Assembly (NCBI GenBank): GCA_025267735.1
Contig: CM046299.1
Span: forward strand, 37,400,887-37,464,886
DNA from: Mactra quadrangularis
Lineage: Eukaryota > Mollusca > Bivalvia > Venerida > Mactridae
Reading direction: 5' to 3'
DNA length: 64,000 bases
Both the position numbers and the translations under genes were made by a program. Below, one piece after another: positions 36,835 through 48,754 of this stretch. The notes under the pieces are model-generated. The model was not told where the DNA came from, did not search any database, and saw only the letters and a list, made by a program, of their open reading frames with translations. Every line of letters starts with the position of its first letter. The first letter of the stretch is position 1.

Positions 36835-37132
36835 TTGGGTTTAACGCCGTAGCAACACATTGTATAGGTCATATAAAGGCGGTCAGTCAACCTACTCACT
36901 CCTCCTGGAAAGGCTAAATCTCTGGATTTAGCTGTTAACCAACTACTAAGCGCATACTTTCGTCAGTGATTGACAACTGCCCTACATAATTAAAATCATT
37001 GGTAGGAGGGAGAATGGCCGTAGAAATAATTTCATGACCAAACTCCACGAAAGTATGCCCCGCCCGGGAATCGAACCCACGACCCCTCGATCAGTAGATT
37101 TGCGTGCTACCAACTGAGCTAGCCGGGCGGCT
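36835..37132 (-). repeat. tRNA-derived SINE family B, full copy on minus strand
   Basis: It is a near-complete counterpart of the copy at 28982, with minus-strand GCCGCCCGGCTAGCTCAGTT head, GGGTTCGATTCCCGG B box and a GGCGTTAAACCC tail. Confidence 0.93.
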
Positions 37133-37194
37133 TTGGTAATTTTCGACGGTTAGATTCAATGTGCAACAAATAAGCAATCCTTCCACTAAAACTT

Positions 37195-37386
37195 TATCGT
37201 CGGTTATCCCCCGATATATTACTCCGCTATGCTATGAAGAGTATTTAATTGTAACATGAGATTTCATTGGAAGAAGAATGGTCTACCCTGCCTCATGCAT
37301 ATTTATGAAATGAGCTTTTGCAAGTCAAACTGTCCACGGTACGTATAGAGTGTAACGGAAGAAAGTACTGTGGTTGCCGACGATGA
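37195..37386. mobile_element. fold-back miniature element, longer relative of 3433-3513
   Basis: It begins TATCGTCGGTTATCCC and ends GTACTGTGGTTGCCGACGATGA, the same ends as the 81-bp element in the CUB gene but with about 110 bp more inside. Confidence 0.7.
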
Positions 37387-37754
37387 TTATACTCCTGTTT
37401 TCAGAAACCGTTGCATTGCGTTATATCGTAGTACATTGTACATGTACTAATATGTTGTTAGTAAAAATATGAAAGTTGTACATTCAGATTTATAATAAAA
37501 CAATTTTTAGATCACATAGTTTAATCAAAAATATAATAAATGTGTAATAGCATAAATGATGTAAAATTAATCAATTGTCTGTTTTAAAGATATTTCAATG
37601 TTTCCCTAGCACTAAAACATAATTTGAAACCATCATGATATTTCCAACAAAATTTGTACACAGTTGTCATGTTGTTTCTCATTTAACCTGAAATAAAGAT
37701 GGCAGCACATAACTATAGTGATTATACGGATTCCCAAAAGTGACATTTGAAATT

Positions 37755-38000
37755 ATTTTTTTCGTTTAAACGTATCATTATTTCGTTTCATTAACTATTA
37801 GTTTGTTTTAAAAATAGTTAGTTACAACGAAATATTTCGTAAACAAAATATAATAATTTGGAAAAGCAAAATTATAATTAGTTTTAAACGAAAAAAAAAT
37901 TTGAAAAAAAAGAAATATCATTACGTTTAAACGTAACAATATTTCGTTTTAAAGTATGTTTCATGAAATCGAAATAATATTTCGTTTAAACGAAATAATA
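37755..38000. repeat. cluster of TTTCGTTTAAACGAAA-type palindromes
   Basis: Perfect or near-perfect palindromes centred on GTTTAAAC occur near 37761, 37921 and 37980, with single half-sites TTTCGTTT or AAACGAAA between them. Confidence 0.75.
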
Positions 38001-38742
38001 GTGAAAATGGTCGTTTTAGGGTCTCTGTATGGAGATACAGATAGTAAATCATAATGTAAATAATGCATACAATAATGGTAGATGCCATTGAATCATACAA
38101 AGTTTTAGTAGAAACGTAAAACGACACGACTAAATTCAGTAAATATTATATTTGTACTTGTTGGTGATCAAAAGGGTTTACACATAATTACTTTGAAATT
38201 TTAAAGCTAACTGCTATAAAATATTCAAATTAGCTAGAATTATAGTACAGAAATGGAATATGCTATTTATCTAAAACTAAAATCAACATGGTGTTATTTG
38301 ACCAATGCACACGTTTACCACTTTATAAAATTAATTATCTATCTATTTAATGAAAAAAGATTTTCTACACGGAACCAGAATAAACAAATAAGATGCATTC
38401 AATAAATATACAGTAATCACGACCTGGCTTTAGTTAATATTGACAAGATGACCGCTTCTCAATTTACATCACGTACAATAAAACTAAAAGTAATTCTTAG
38501 GACGCGCGCAAATATTCTCACACAAAAATAGTGCACAGTGAGCAAAGTGGTGTGTCCAGACTCGAGAAAGAAAAAAGGTGTTACCTTATTCATTTACTAT
38601 TCATTCCAATCTTCGACGTATCATATCTCTTCCTAACCATCTCATGAATAAATAATCTTCAAATCTGGTAATGAACACATGGATAATACGGTTAAAACAA
38701 GTTAGTATGATAAGGAAACACTATTTCTTGTTACCATTTGTT

Positions 38743-38795
38743 ATCTGAAATCAAATACTAAATTACACAGTGTAATTCAGTATTTGATGTCAGAT
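38743..38795. repeat. 53-bp near-perfect hairpin
   Basis: The two halves pair over 26 positions with two mismatches around a centre of ACACAGTGT. No related copy is visible in the window. Confidence 0.75.
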
Positions 38796-39239
38796 TTACA
38801 ATGCTACCAAACAATAAAGGTAAACTTATTATTTCCCTTCCACCATGAGAGCAAAGATAATATATAGTCATAAAATTAAAACATTGAATGAACGATTCAT
38901 TGAATGCGAGGAACAAAGCCGATGACTTCCAAGAATACAGAAACGATAAGGAAAGTGGATTTCCATACTCTTAAAATAGTTCAAAATCTCAAGTACAAAC
39001 GTTTATGGTCATGGCGCTAAATAGTTTTATGCTGATGCATGTTCATCGATTTGACAGCCATATTCCATGGTCATCGTGTGTCAGGTATTAATATATCTAT
39101 TATATCAAGTCTTTTACTTCGCAGATATGCATGCGACACTTCGGGAAAACGGCATTATGCCAAAAATATACCCTCAAATGTACCCATTTACAATTGGGTT
39201 GGACGAGTTATTTCAGGTAAATTTCTTGCTTAAGGAAAT

Positions 39240-39480
39240 TAGCAATGCCTCGCGTTGGGTTCGAACCTGGGATCTCTCAATACCTACATTAGTGATTATT
39301 CCAGAACTCAAAAAGGGCAGGGAGGCAGAAAAAAAGGGGCAAGGCATATCGGAGTGTAAATGTCTCAAATGTACTCATACTGCATAGAAAAAGGCTAAAA
39401 AGGGCAGGGTGCAGTGCCCTGCTATTCTGCTTTGGAATAATCATTACTACATTGTATGTGTGCGTCCTACAACTGGACTG
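39240..39480 (-). repeat. tRNA-like fragment interrupted by a MITE
   Basis: It carries GGTTCGAACCTGGGATCTCT, a B-box-like minus-strand tRNA remnant, and continues on the far side of the insertion at 39291-39446. Confidence 0.4.
39291..39446. mobile_element. 156-bp hAT-like MITE with CTACATT duplication
   Basis: CTACATT occurs at 39284-39290 and again at 39447-39453. The element between has ends AGTGATTATTCC and GGAATAATCATTA. A 7-8 bp duplication suggests hAT, but the TIRs are short. Confidence 0.65.
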
Positions 39481-40024
39481 CTGCTTCTTTAAGTGACAAA
39501 ATCTAGAATATTTTCAGTCAAATCTACTTACGTTAGTCCATCTATACCGCCATTATATAATCTCTTTTTAAATGAAACTTGTGATTGTGATGCGGGTGCA
39601 TTATTAGACCATGGATCAAGAAATACTTCAGCACATTCTGGGGGACATACGCCTCCTGTCCTGTTAAATAAACATACTTATCAATTACAACCGCCTGGTT
39701 AATCAAGACAACATCATAATCGTTTAATTGATTTATATATAACTCAATATTTGATTAAATTTTACTTATGGGTCATTGACGCCATGTTTAGGCACAAAGA
39801 ACAGGGATTCTGTCTCTCCTACGAATAAATAGTTTAAGCCTTACGTTATGGTATTACAAGACGTTAATATGTGATTCAATATTGTTCATATATATAATTA
39901 TCTGAATCATATTTCAAATAAAAGGACTACAAACAGACAATAATCATTAACGATCATAGAATTGTTAACTTCAACACTGGATAGGCATTTGATTGGTAAC
40001 GTGGTGCATGAGAAGTGCAACGTG

Positions 40025-40082
40025 GCGTCTAAATATGTCCGAGGTTATTCGTAGTAAATGACCGAGGAGTTCCGAATGACAG
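40025..40082. repeat. remnant of the ATTCGGAACTCCT MITE family
   Basis: It reads TAAATATGTCCGAGGTTATT and CGAGGAGTTCCGAATGA, matching one end of 21634-21995 in reverse. Confidence 0.65.
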
Positions 40083-41460
40083 AGTAAATCAAATAAAATG
40101 TTGTTTCTAAGATGACTTACTGACACAACCCTCGACACATTTTTTCTATGGGTGTATTTACGTTTTGTGTATTATCGTTCTGTAAATGTGGTCTCCTGGC
40201 GGAAATTTCACCATAACACAAAACAAACCATACTGAGACAAGAAACAGTAAAATTTTGTAGCAGATCATTGTCCTCCCTGAAAGTACAAATATATCATGG
40301 TATTATTAATTTTATCAATAAAATAAAGCATGGCCTTGCAGGCAATACGCAAGTCTACGGACTAGTTGGTCAGACTGGGGAAGAGTTGCAGAGGGTCATA
40401 TACTTTCCGAGGGCTGACCAACCAGTCCGTAAAATTCATATTGCCCTAAAGGTCATGTTTATTTGTTATATTATACCGAATCTAAATCCTTCCACCCTTT
40501 TGTTGCTGTCATTTTACTACAATCCAGCAAAAGTTTACACGGCTCGTGGTTGTTTAGAGTTTAGAATATAATTTTATGGCATTACATGTTACACTTCTAT
40601 ATACTTTAGATCTACAAGGATAACATTTTAAAAATATGCTATGACACGAATCAATTTTATATTGAAATTCTCAAAATATTCACTGTTAGTCTAGTCTCTA
40701 GAGTCGTCTGTAGTAAATTACTATATGACGTCATATACCACCAATATACTTGACTACGGGCTTGCACAAATCTATGGACCGAATGACGACATATAGAGAA
40801 TGTTATGCAAATGATTTGTAATATTAACACTATATATCACTCCAATGTTAAATCTCTACATAGTCAAAGGCTGACCAAACTCCCAAATACTACTATGGAG
40901 CATAGGCTGCCGGCTTGGCCCCAAATCAAAACACGAAATTAAACTGCTGTAAATTTTCGTGTAGGACTAGCAGTTGCTGTTTAAACGGAGTAGACCTACA
41001 CTCTAGAAGATAGTGTTTCTTGTTTCTATTAAATTATCCACACACACAGTAAAAATGGTCAATGATATTTTCAGAGAATGTGTGCTCTCTATGGATGCAA
41101 CAGTGTGTCCTAAGGCGTGTGTGATATATTGAGTTTATTTGATCACAATCATAGCACTGGTGCCCGGCATAGATTTATACATTAGCGCGTAGCTAAGGCT
41201 TTGTTCTTTCAAATTACATCAACGTCTTTTGCAAACGCAGAATAATAAGGTCGTATGCCGACTTTAAACATCACGATCAAAACATATTTAGTGTAGTCCA
41301 TACGAAGATCGCAAGAACTAAATACACAAAGAACGGCAAATTTTAATGGTTAAAAATTCTATTTAAATAGTATAATATATTTCATACATTCAAAATTAGC
41401 CGTTCAGCAGTTTGATTTCGTGGAGCTAGGGCAAAAATTAATCGTTGTCTCCCTAAAAGC

Positions 41461-41600
41461 CCTAAAATCACACAGAGCAGTTGTCAGTTGCTTACGGAAG
41501 TATAAGTCTAACTGGTTAACAGTCAGATTATGAGATTAAATCTTTCCAGGAGCGGTGAGTAGTTTGGCCTACCGTAGTTATATTTGTCCACGTGATAATT
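41461..41600 (+). repeat. diverged SINE family B fragment
   Basis: It keeps the order GCAGTTGTCAGT, GGTTAACAG, TAAATCTTTCCAGGAGCGGTGAGTAG and a degraded GACCGCCG region. Head and final tail are gone. It is inside the centre of the 40.3-43.1 kb element. Confidence 0.55.
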
Positions 41601-42512
41601 TAAGTACGCACATTCATTGATAATCATGTTAAACACGCACAGATTATTTCGAAGAAGAAACTAATTACTTTATAAATTTAATTAATTCTGTGTAGAATAG
41701 TTTATAAATTTGTCATAGGGACACAATGCTTAAAGAGTTAAATTACACAGAAAATGTATTTACGTAGTCTTAGGATCGCCCCTTTTCTGTAATTAAAAAG
41801 CCACATTGTCTTTTATACACACTAACTGGTGCGGAAACGTATTAGCTTTAATTAATAAACGGTATTAATTAAAAATTTAAACCATTTATCAACACTAATG
41901 TTGGCTGTTCACGGTGATATTGCTTTATCCGATGAGTTTTGTATTCACGTTAATTTCATAAATGAATAATAACCTACGTAGTTTAATTCACATATTTTCT
42001 GTAATGTATTAAATGTACTCAAAAAGCAATTTTCAATCTTCAATCTTAGAAAGCGGCTTAAACTCGAATTACCGAGTAATTAATTAACAGTAAATGTTTC
42101 ACAGCAAACCAAGTTCTATAACCTAACGACAGAATTTTGTCAAATTGAATAATATATGATAAAACTATATATGTATATTAAACCTCATTTGCATTTGGTC
42201 CTCTATATTTATTGTGGCTTCACCCGGTCAAATTTGTATAAAGCCCATTGTCTAGAAAAGCTCCGCCCGTAGTCAAGTATACTGACGGCATATGACGTCA
42301 TATAATAATTTACTACAGACGATTCTAGAGACTAGACTAACAGTGAGTATTTTGAGAATTTCATTATAAAATTGATTCGTGTCATAACACATTTTTAAAA
42401 TGTTATCCTTGTAGATCTAAAGTATATAGAAGTGTAACATGGAATGCCATATAATTATATTCTAAACACTGAACTACCAAAATCCGTGTAAACATTAGCA
42501 GAGTTTTAGTAA

Positions 42513-42968
42513 CAAGAGCAGTCCACGGACAGCGCGCTCGGCTATTCGGAGTATCTGTGTAAAAAACAACAACATCCAGTCTTAATTCATGCTAGAATTA
42601 TTGAACTTGGTATTTTACCTCCAATGGTAACCCGGTAGACATGTGTAAAGTTTAAGTGAATTCCTTTAGAAGTTTCAAGTATAAATTGTAGCACCAAAAA
42701 CTGAAACAAGCATTTTCTAAGTAGAAAAGGACAAAATCCACTCAAAAGTCATCTTAGAGTTATGGAACATGGTATTTGACCTCCAAAGGTAACACTGTAG
42801 ACACGTGTGATGTTTCAAGTGAATCTCTTCAGTAGTTTTGAAAGATACATATACAAAAATGTTGCACCTAAAACCTTAACCAATAAGTGTTACGCCGACG
42901 CAGACGCCACCGCCAACACAGATTTACAACTGAGTTGGAAAGCCTCACTATTCTCCGAATAGTCGAGC
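42513..42968. mobile_element. 456-bp TIR element nested in the right arm, TAA duplication
   Basis: TAA flanks the element at 42510-42512 and 42969-42971. Ends carry CGCTCGGCTATTCGGAG and CTCCGAATAGTCGAGC. Inside, a 110-bp segment is repeated directly (ACCTCCAA(T/A)GGTAAC twice). The intact left arm of the host element shows the uninterrupted sequence, so the boundaries are firm. Confidence 0.8.
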
Positions 42969-43110
42969 TAAAAATGGCAGCAACAAAAACGGTGAATTTT
43001 TTTAGATTCGGTATAATATATCAAATACAATATGGCGCCGGCCTCAGCCATATACCTTCTTCAGTGTGACTAACCAATTCGTAAACTTGCATATTCCCCT
43101 CAAGGTCATG

Positions 43111-44209
43111 ATTTATTCGTTAATTATATATGTATAGACTATAAAATGTATAATAATTACCCCTCAAAGTAAGAATTAAAAAATCGTGCTCTAATTACTA
43201 GTTCTAACAATTTGTTATTAAATAATTATGAATTTGGCATTATGTATCCTTAATTTAACATACGATTTAACATAAAAAAAACAGTTTTATTGAATTTGGA
43301 AAATAATATGATGGCTGTAAAATGTTTATGGACATTATGGAGCGACAGCTATTTTGGTGGACTCGTTCTATGATCCTCTGGCTAAATTTAAAGGCTGTGT
43401 TGCAGTCGAAAGGATTCATCTCTGGCTATTACTTGACCTTGTGTAGAGACAGCATGATGAAATACCACAATTATGAGTACTGATTTAGGCAGAGGTCATA
43501 ACTAGATTTTACATCGTGATGAGAAAATCAAAAAAAATCCTAAACAGTTTGTCCAAATAGTTTACTATATATGGTAATGGAGAGCACAATTTAATATAGG
43601 GCAGACGTATAAATATAAGATTTGTTATGATTTTCATCATGAAATTAGAGGTTCAATAACCATGTACAACAAATGGCCCCTAAACACTGGGGTAAATCCA
43701 CAATAGATTCAATCAATTGTCAAACCTAAAATGATATTGGAAAGTTGCATTGGTTTACTTATACATCGTGTATGACATCATTGTAGTGTTTATAATAATT
43801 GTTATAATAATTGTTTGTTTAACACTAACACTACAGGTCGTATTCTAGGTCATGCGTGTTTTTGTACTTTAAACAATAAACTTGCCCACTAAATAGGTGA
43901 ATAAGCTAATGCATGAACAGCCTTTTACTGATTCAAACACACCACATGATATTCATCATTTATTTTAAATATTGCATATGCACATTGTAAATTTTTCATA
44001 ATGATATGTTTACAAAATAAGTGTTAACCAACCCAACTATAAGATTGTATAAATAATTCACCCCTAAATATTGGTGTGTGATTAAACTGGCTATGTTTAT
44101 ATACGCAATGTTTACGTGGACGACCTGTAGTTCACACACGCAGGTTTTATAATATTTCATGTATATATAAATGTACATACATGTACACATGGTACTGTAG
44201 TTACATTTA
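43111..44209. other. intergenic, nothing recognised
   Basis: AT-rich sequence without frame, tRNA-like box or inverted ends that I could identify. Confidence 0.5.
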
Positions 44210-45525
44210 CAATAGTTTACACATACAGGTTGTATGATTTTGTAAAGTTGCACTGCTTTATCATACAAAATGTTTAATATTTACTGTTAAGCATGTTAAC
44301 ACACACAGGTTGTATAATACCGTACAGTTACATAAGTTTACGAACACTGATTGTATAATACCGTACAGTTACATAAGTTTACGAACACTGATTGTATAAT
44401 ACCGTACAGTTACATAAGTTTACAAACAGTGATTGTATAATACCGTACAGTTACGTCAGTTTACAAACAGTGATTGTATAATACCGTACAGTTACATAAG
44501 TTTACAAACAGTGATTGTATAATACCGTACAGTTACGTCAGTTTACAAACAGTGATTGTATAATACCGTACAGTTACATAAGTTTACGAACTCCGATAGT
44601 ATAATACCGTACAGTTACATACGTTTACGAACTCCGATAGTATAATACTGTACAGTTACATAAGTTTACAAACACCGTCTGTATGATACTGTACAGTTAC
44701 ATAATTTTACGAACTCCGATAGTATAATACTGTACAGTTACATACGTTTACGAACACCGATAGTATAATACCGTACAGTTACATAAGTTTACAAACACCG
44801 TCTGTATGATACTGTACAGTTACATAAGTTTATGAATACTGATTGTATGATACTGTACAGTTACACATATTTACACGCAAAGGGTATATGATACAGTAAA
44901 TTTACACAAGTTGACAAACGTTGGTTGTATGATATTAAACAATTACACAAGTGTATACGCAAAGGTTATATATTATTGTACAGCTACAGAAGTTTACATA
45001 CATAGGTTGTTTAAAATTGCACAGCTTGTTTGAAAATGCACAGCTTGTTTAAATTGTACAGCTACACACGTTAACGTACATAAGTTTTTTGAAATTGTAC
45101 AGCTTGTTTGAATTGTACAGTTACACAAAGTTACATGCATATGTTGTTTGAAATTGTACAGCTTGTTTGTAATTGTACAGTTACACAAGTTTACACACAT
45201 AGGTTGTTTGAAATAGTAAAGCTACACAAGTTTACATACACGGGTTGTTTGAAATTGCACAACTGTATAAGTTTACATACAAAAGTTGTTTAAAAATGTA
45301 CAGCTTATATAAATTGAACAGCTACACAAGTTTACGTACATAGGCTGTTTGAAATTGTACAGCTACACAAAGTTACATGCATATGTTGTTTGAAATTGCA
45401 TGGCTTGTTTGAATTGTACAGTTACACAAGTTTACATACATAGGTTGTTTGAAATTGCACAGCTTGTTTGAAATTGTACAGCTACACAAGTTTACGTACA
45501 TTGGTTGTTTGAAATTGTACAGTTA
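44210..45525. repeat. minisatellite of 41-bp units
   Basis: The regular part (44311-44860) repeats TGTATAATACCGTACAGTTA plus ACATAAGTTTACGAACACTGAT at a 41-bp period. Two variants alternate over 44410-44575, giving an 82-bp second-order period. From about 44860 to 45525 the units diverge to TTGTTTGAAATTGTACAGCT plus ACACAAGTTTAC with half-unit insertions. The reading frames inside are products of the repeat. Confidence 0.9.
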
Positions 45526-48097
45526 ATTGTTGTGACCTAAGAGTTTATAAAATAAACAAATAGGAAAATCAGTACATTTTTATCTGTGTTATGATACAAG
45601 ACAGTTAGATATTAGTTAAGTACTATGAGGTTAGGCTTGACATAAATGATTGTATATGAAAATGTTTATTAACCAAATTTAAAAACAGGAATAATGTAGT
45701 CTACTTTGACCTAGATTAAGGACCTTGAACGCTATTTCATACATCCTCTGTACAAAATAAAATAAATCATTCAATTACACAAATCAACCATTAAATTTTC
45801 ATTCACGTAAATGTCATACGGAGGTCAAAATTTTACTAAAATCTATGTAGACTTATTATTACGTGGCAGTCAAATAGCATTTGTATGACAAGAAGGAGTT
45901 CATATTTACTTATAATGCAGAAGGCTATGTAATATCGGTAAGTCGCTGTTTCGGTATCTTTTTCAAGCATCAGATTTTTTATCATCGGAAGAATAGAATC
46001 GTACGTAAATAGTAATGAACCAGTTTTAAATCTTAGCACCAGGTAATATGAATTTTATTTATTTTTTTATACTGGGCTTTACCGTTTAACGTTTTGGTTA
46101 TTTTACGACCTTCTATGCTTAACATTTTTTGTTCGTAACCAGTACTCACCTACCTATCCAAAACCGAAAACTTCTCCATATACTTTATAAATGTAGAAAA
46201 TTGGCATAATTGTCAAATTTCATGGAAGGGTATAACCTCATCGGGTTGGATTCGAACCCGTACGCCCTTTGAGAAACTAGAATCGAAATCCCGGTGCGCT
46301 ACCAACTACGCTACCGACCCAGGTTGGAATTTTAATTAATAGTTTCGGTGATAAAACTCGCAACCAACTCGGTGACAAAACTTGCATTTTGATTCTATGG
46401 CAAGGGATGCGACTTTTGAGGAATAATATGAGAAACCTCTACGCCAATGTTGCCGTTGATAATCGTTTGACCATGAAATATTTTAAAACCTGTTGTCGAT
46501 AATAGGAAAAATCTCGCCTTTATCCGAAATGTCATGAGTAAAAAAGGTGGAAGCATACGTATGAGGAACAGCAACCATAAAAAACACAGAACTACCACAC
46601 AGCGTGACAGCAAAGGGGAAAACGGTTTTAGATTTTAAAACTTTTGTTTTTTAAAGTAATGCCACAGACAAAACACGAAAACAAGAACCTAAGAGGTTTC
46701 CACCTGGGAACGGACAGTGGCGAATTATTGCTAAGTAAGATTTAAACCTGGCTTCATGGTACATCAACTTTTCTCTTGTTGTAAAACGTTCAATAATGAT
46801 GACAAATTGTCACGAATAGTCATTTTTAAAGCACGAAACATTAGTTTACATTCCATAGTTAGAAATTGGTATAAAATATTATCACTTGCCTCGCCATTGA
46901 AGCTCCTTTATAAATATGCACTCTTTAAATTTACTTTTTTAAACAAATTAAAATATAATGTATGTATCCTTTGATAAATTAAAACACTAAGTACATCGGA
47001 AGTATTGTAATGTATCGACAAATAATTCATGAAATAAAATAATCGCTATTAATAAAGTCATGAATTTATTAAATTGTCCAGAAAACAAAATTGCTAAATG
47101 TATTCAAACATCTAGGTGGACACGAAAATTTAAACTATAAAATCTGTGTTTGATAAAGGCTTTTAAGCCGAATCACTGAATAAAATGAGGAAATACAGAG
47201 TGATGAATGTAAACAATGTAACAACAATGCATAATTATTATTAATAAATTATAAATGTACAAAAAATATAAATATTATATATAACAAAGAAACTAAATAC
47301 CTTAGTTGTATAAGTCAGTATTTACTGGAAGAGAACACTGTTCCTTCTTCTATTCCTCCGCTCTTACTAACTAGAAACTCTCGCAAGGTGATATTATGTA
47401 TTGGTTTAAACCAATATACCACAAATATGATATTAGAAACAACTTCAATAACTTAGCATTACCACTGAATGATTCGTTAATATAACCAACATGGGCGGTA
47501 CCTTACAGTGTAACTGATGGTATATGTCAATGTATAGAAATTCGAGGCATTGAATGATTCATTTTAAGGACTGTCAAAGTGGCACGAAAAAACTGAGAGC
47601 TATTTACACAGACGCTTGCCCCGAAACCATATTGATTAGCTCTCAAAGCATGGGTAAAAACTTCGGAGGAATCCCAATGTGCTAAGCCAGGGAATCCGCC
47701 AGAATCCCATGCAATTGCCTCGTTCTTACGTGAATTGTTATCACAATTTGAGTCCATATATTTGTCTATTATTGGAGGATTCACAAACATTAAGTAGGAA
47801 CCTCCGAACAACCGACTAAGGATTCCTTAATGATCCCTGGTAAAACAGTAAGAGTCGAACTCTTAATAATGAGTTGAAAATACTGACATATCATCAAGTC
47901 TGAATGCTCTTGGTTCATCTGTATGTTGGCGTATGATTTATATGAGACATACATGTATACATATTAGTTGCACTCTCTTCTGATTTCAAGATAAGAATGA
48001 TCAGAATATATAACACCTCATTAACATAACGCCCTCTATGTGTAATGTGACGTCAACCGTTCCATATTTTTTTATTAAGTCCGTTGTTAAAAAAAGT
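45526..48097. other. intergenic with one diverged SINE
   Basis: It contains SINE A copy 5. A 94-codon minus-strand frame at 47527-47811 is the longest non-repeat frame here but shows no domain, splice context or conserved motif that I recognise. Confidence 0.45.
46073..46325 (-). repeat. tRNA-derived SINE family A, copy 5 (diverged)
   Basis: It keeps the family order but is shortened, with a lesioned tail (GGGCTTTACCGTTTAACG at the left) and a GGTTCGAATCCAACC B box on the minus strand. Confidence 0.8.
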
Positions 48098-48474
48098 GGA
48101 ACCCGTAGTCATTTAAATTGACGGTTGATGACGTCATATAATAATTTACTACAGACGACTAGACTAGACTAACAGTGAATATTTTGAGAATTTCTATTCT
48201 ATATTGATTCTTGTCATAACATATTTTTTAAAATGTTATCCTAGTAGATCTAAAGAACTACCAAGAACCGTGTTAACTTTTTGCAGGGACAGCAACAAAA
48301 TGTGTGAAAAGATTTAGATTCGGTATAATATAACGAACAAGGTCTTTTGGGCAATATGAAGTTCACAAACTAATTAGTCACACTTCGGAAGGTAAATAAC
48401 CCTCAGCTGCCCTTAGGGCCAAATCTTCCTCTGTCTGACCAACCAGCCAGTAAACTTGCCCGCAAGGCCATGCA
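48098..48474. repeat. solo arm of the 40.3-43.1 kb TIR element
   Basis: It follows the right arm in order: CCCGTAGTC, GACGTCATATAATAATTTACTACAGACGA, GATCTAAAG, AGATTCGGTATAATATA and GACCAACCAGCCAGTAAAC, ending CAAGGCCATGC. No opposite arm is present nearby. Confidence 0.72.
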
Positions 48475-48748
48475 TAGGCGGATCTAGCGGGGTCCGCCCC
48501 CCCCTCTAAAATTTCCAAAATGTACCTGTCCATTAGTGTTTTTCTTGATTGTAAGTCATTTTTTAGTAGCACGAAGCAATTCTTCTCGGTGCTTTACATA
48601 GATTTAATGGTTTTGTATTTTGTATCATAAATATGTTGCATTATTCTTCAAAATGTGTATAATGTGGTAGGGGTGCGAAAGTTTGGACACCCCCCTAGAA
48701 AAAGTTCGGACCCACCCCCCCCCCTAGAAAATAAAGGATCCGCCCCTA
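48475..48748. mobile_element. 274-bp MITE with CCATGC duplication
   Basis: CCATGC occurs at 48469-48474 and 48749-48754. The element starts ATAGGCGGATC and ends GATCCGCCCCTA and contains runs of C. It is inserted at the end of the solo arm. Confidence 0.75.
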
Positions 48749-48754
48749 CCATGC

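Larger units (their letters stand above)
37387..40327. other. intergenic, AT-rich, no gene
   Basis: It holds a cluster of GTTTAAAC-type palindromes (37755-38000), a 53-bp hairpin (38743-38795), a tRNA-like fragment split by a MITE (39240-39480) and a MITE remnant (40025-40082). A 69-codon frame at 39493-39702 has no support. Confidence 0.5.
40328..43110. mobile_element. 2.8 kb TIR element with long arms
   Basis: The left arm (40328-40800) is the diverged reverse complement of the right arm (42235-43110), from GCATGGCCTTGC-like outer ends to CTTGACTACGGGC at the inner edge. The right arm is interrupted by the insertion at 42513-42968. The 1.4-kb centre has no frame above 60 codons, so it is non-autonomous. 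A solo arm is at 48098-48474. A 139-codon frame in the left arm is composition only. Confidence 0.75.

Noticed and set aside
40152..40571. 139-codon frame
   Set aside because: It lies across the left arm edge of a TIR element, and the reverse-complement arm does not keep it open.
44994..45293. Frames inside the minisatellite
   Set aside because: They are periodic translations of the 41-bp unit on both strands.
47527..47811. 94-codon minus-strand frame
   Set aside because: It has no recognisable motif or gene context. It is left unannotated but could be tested with RNA data.
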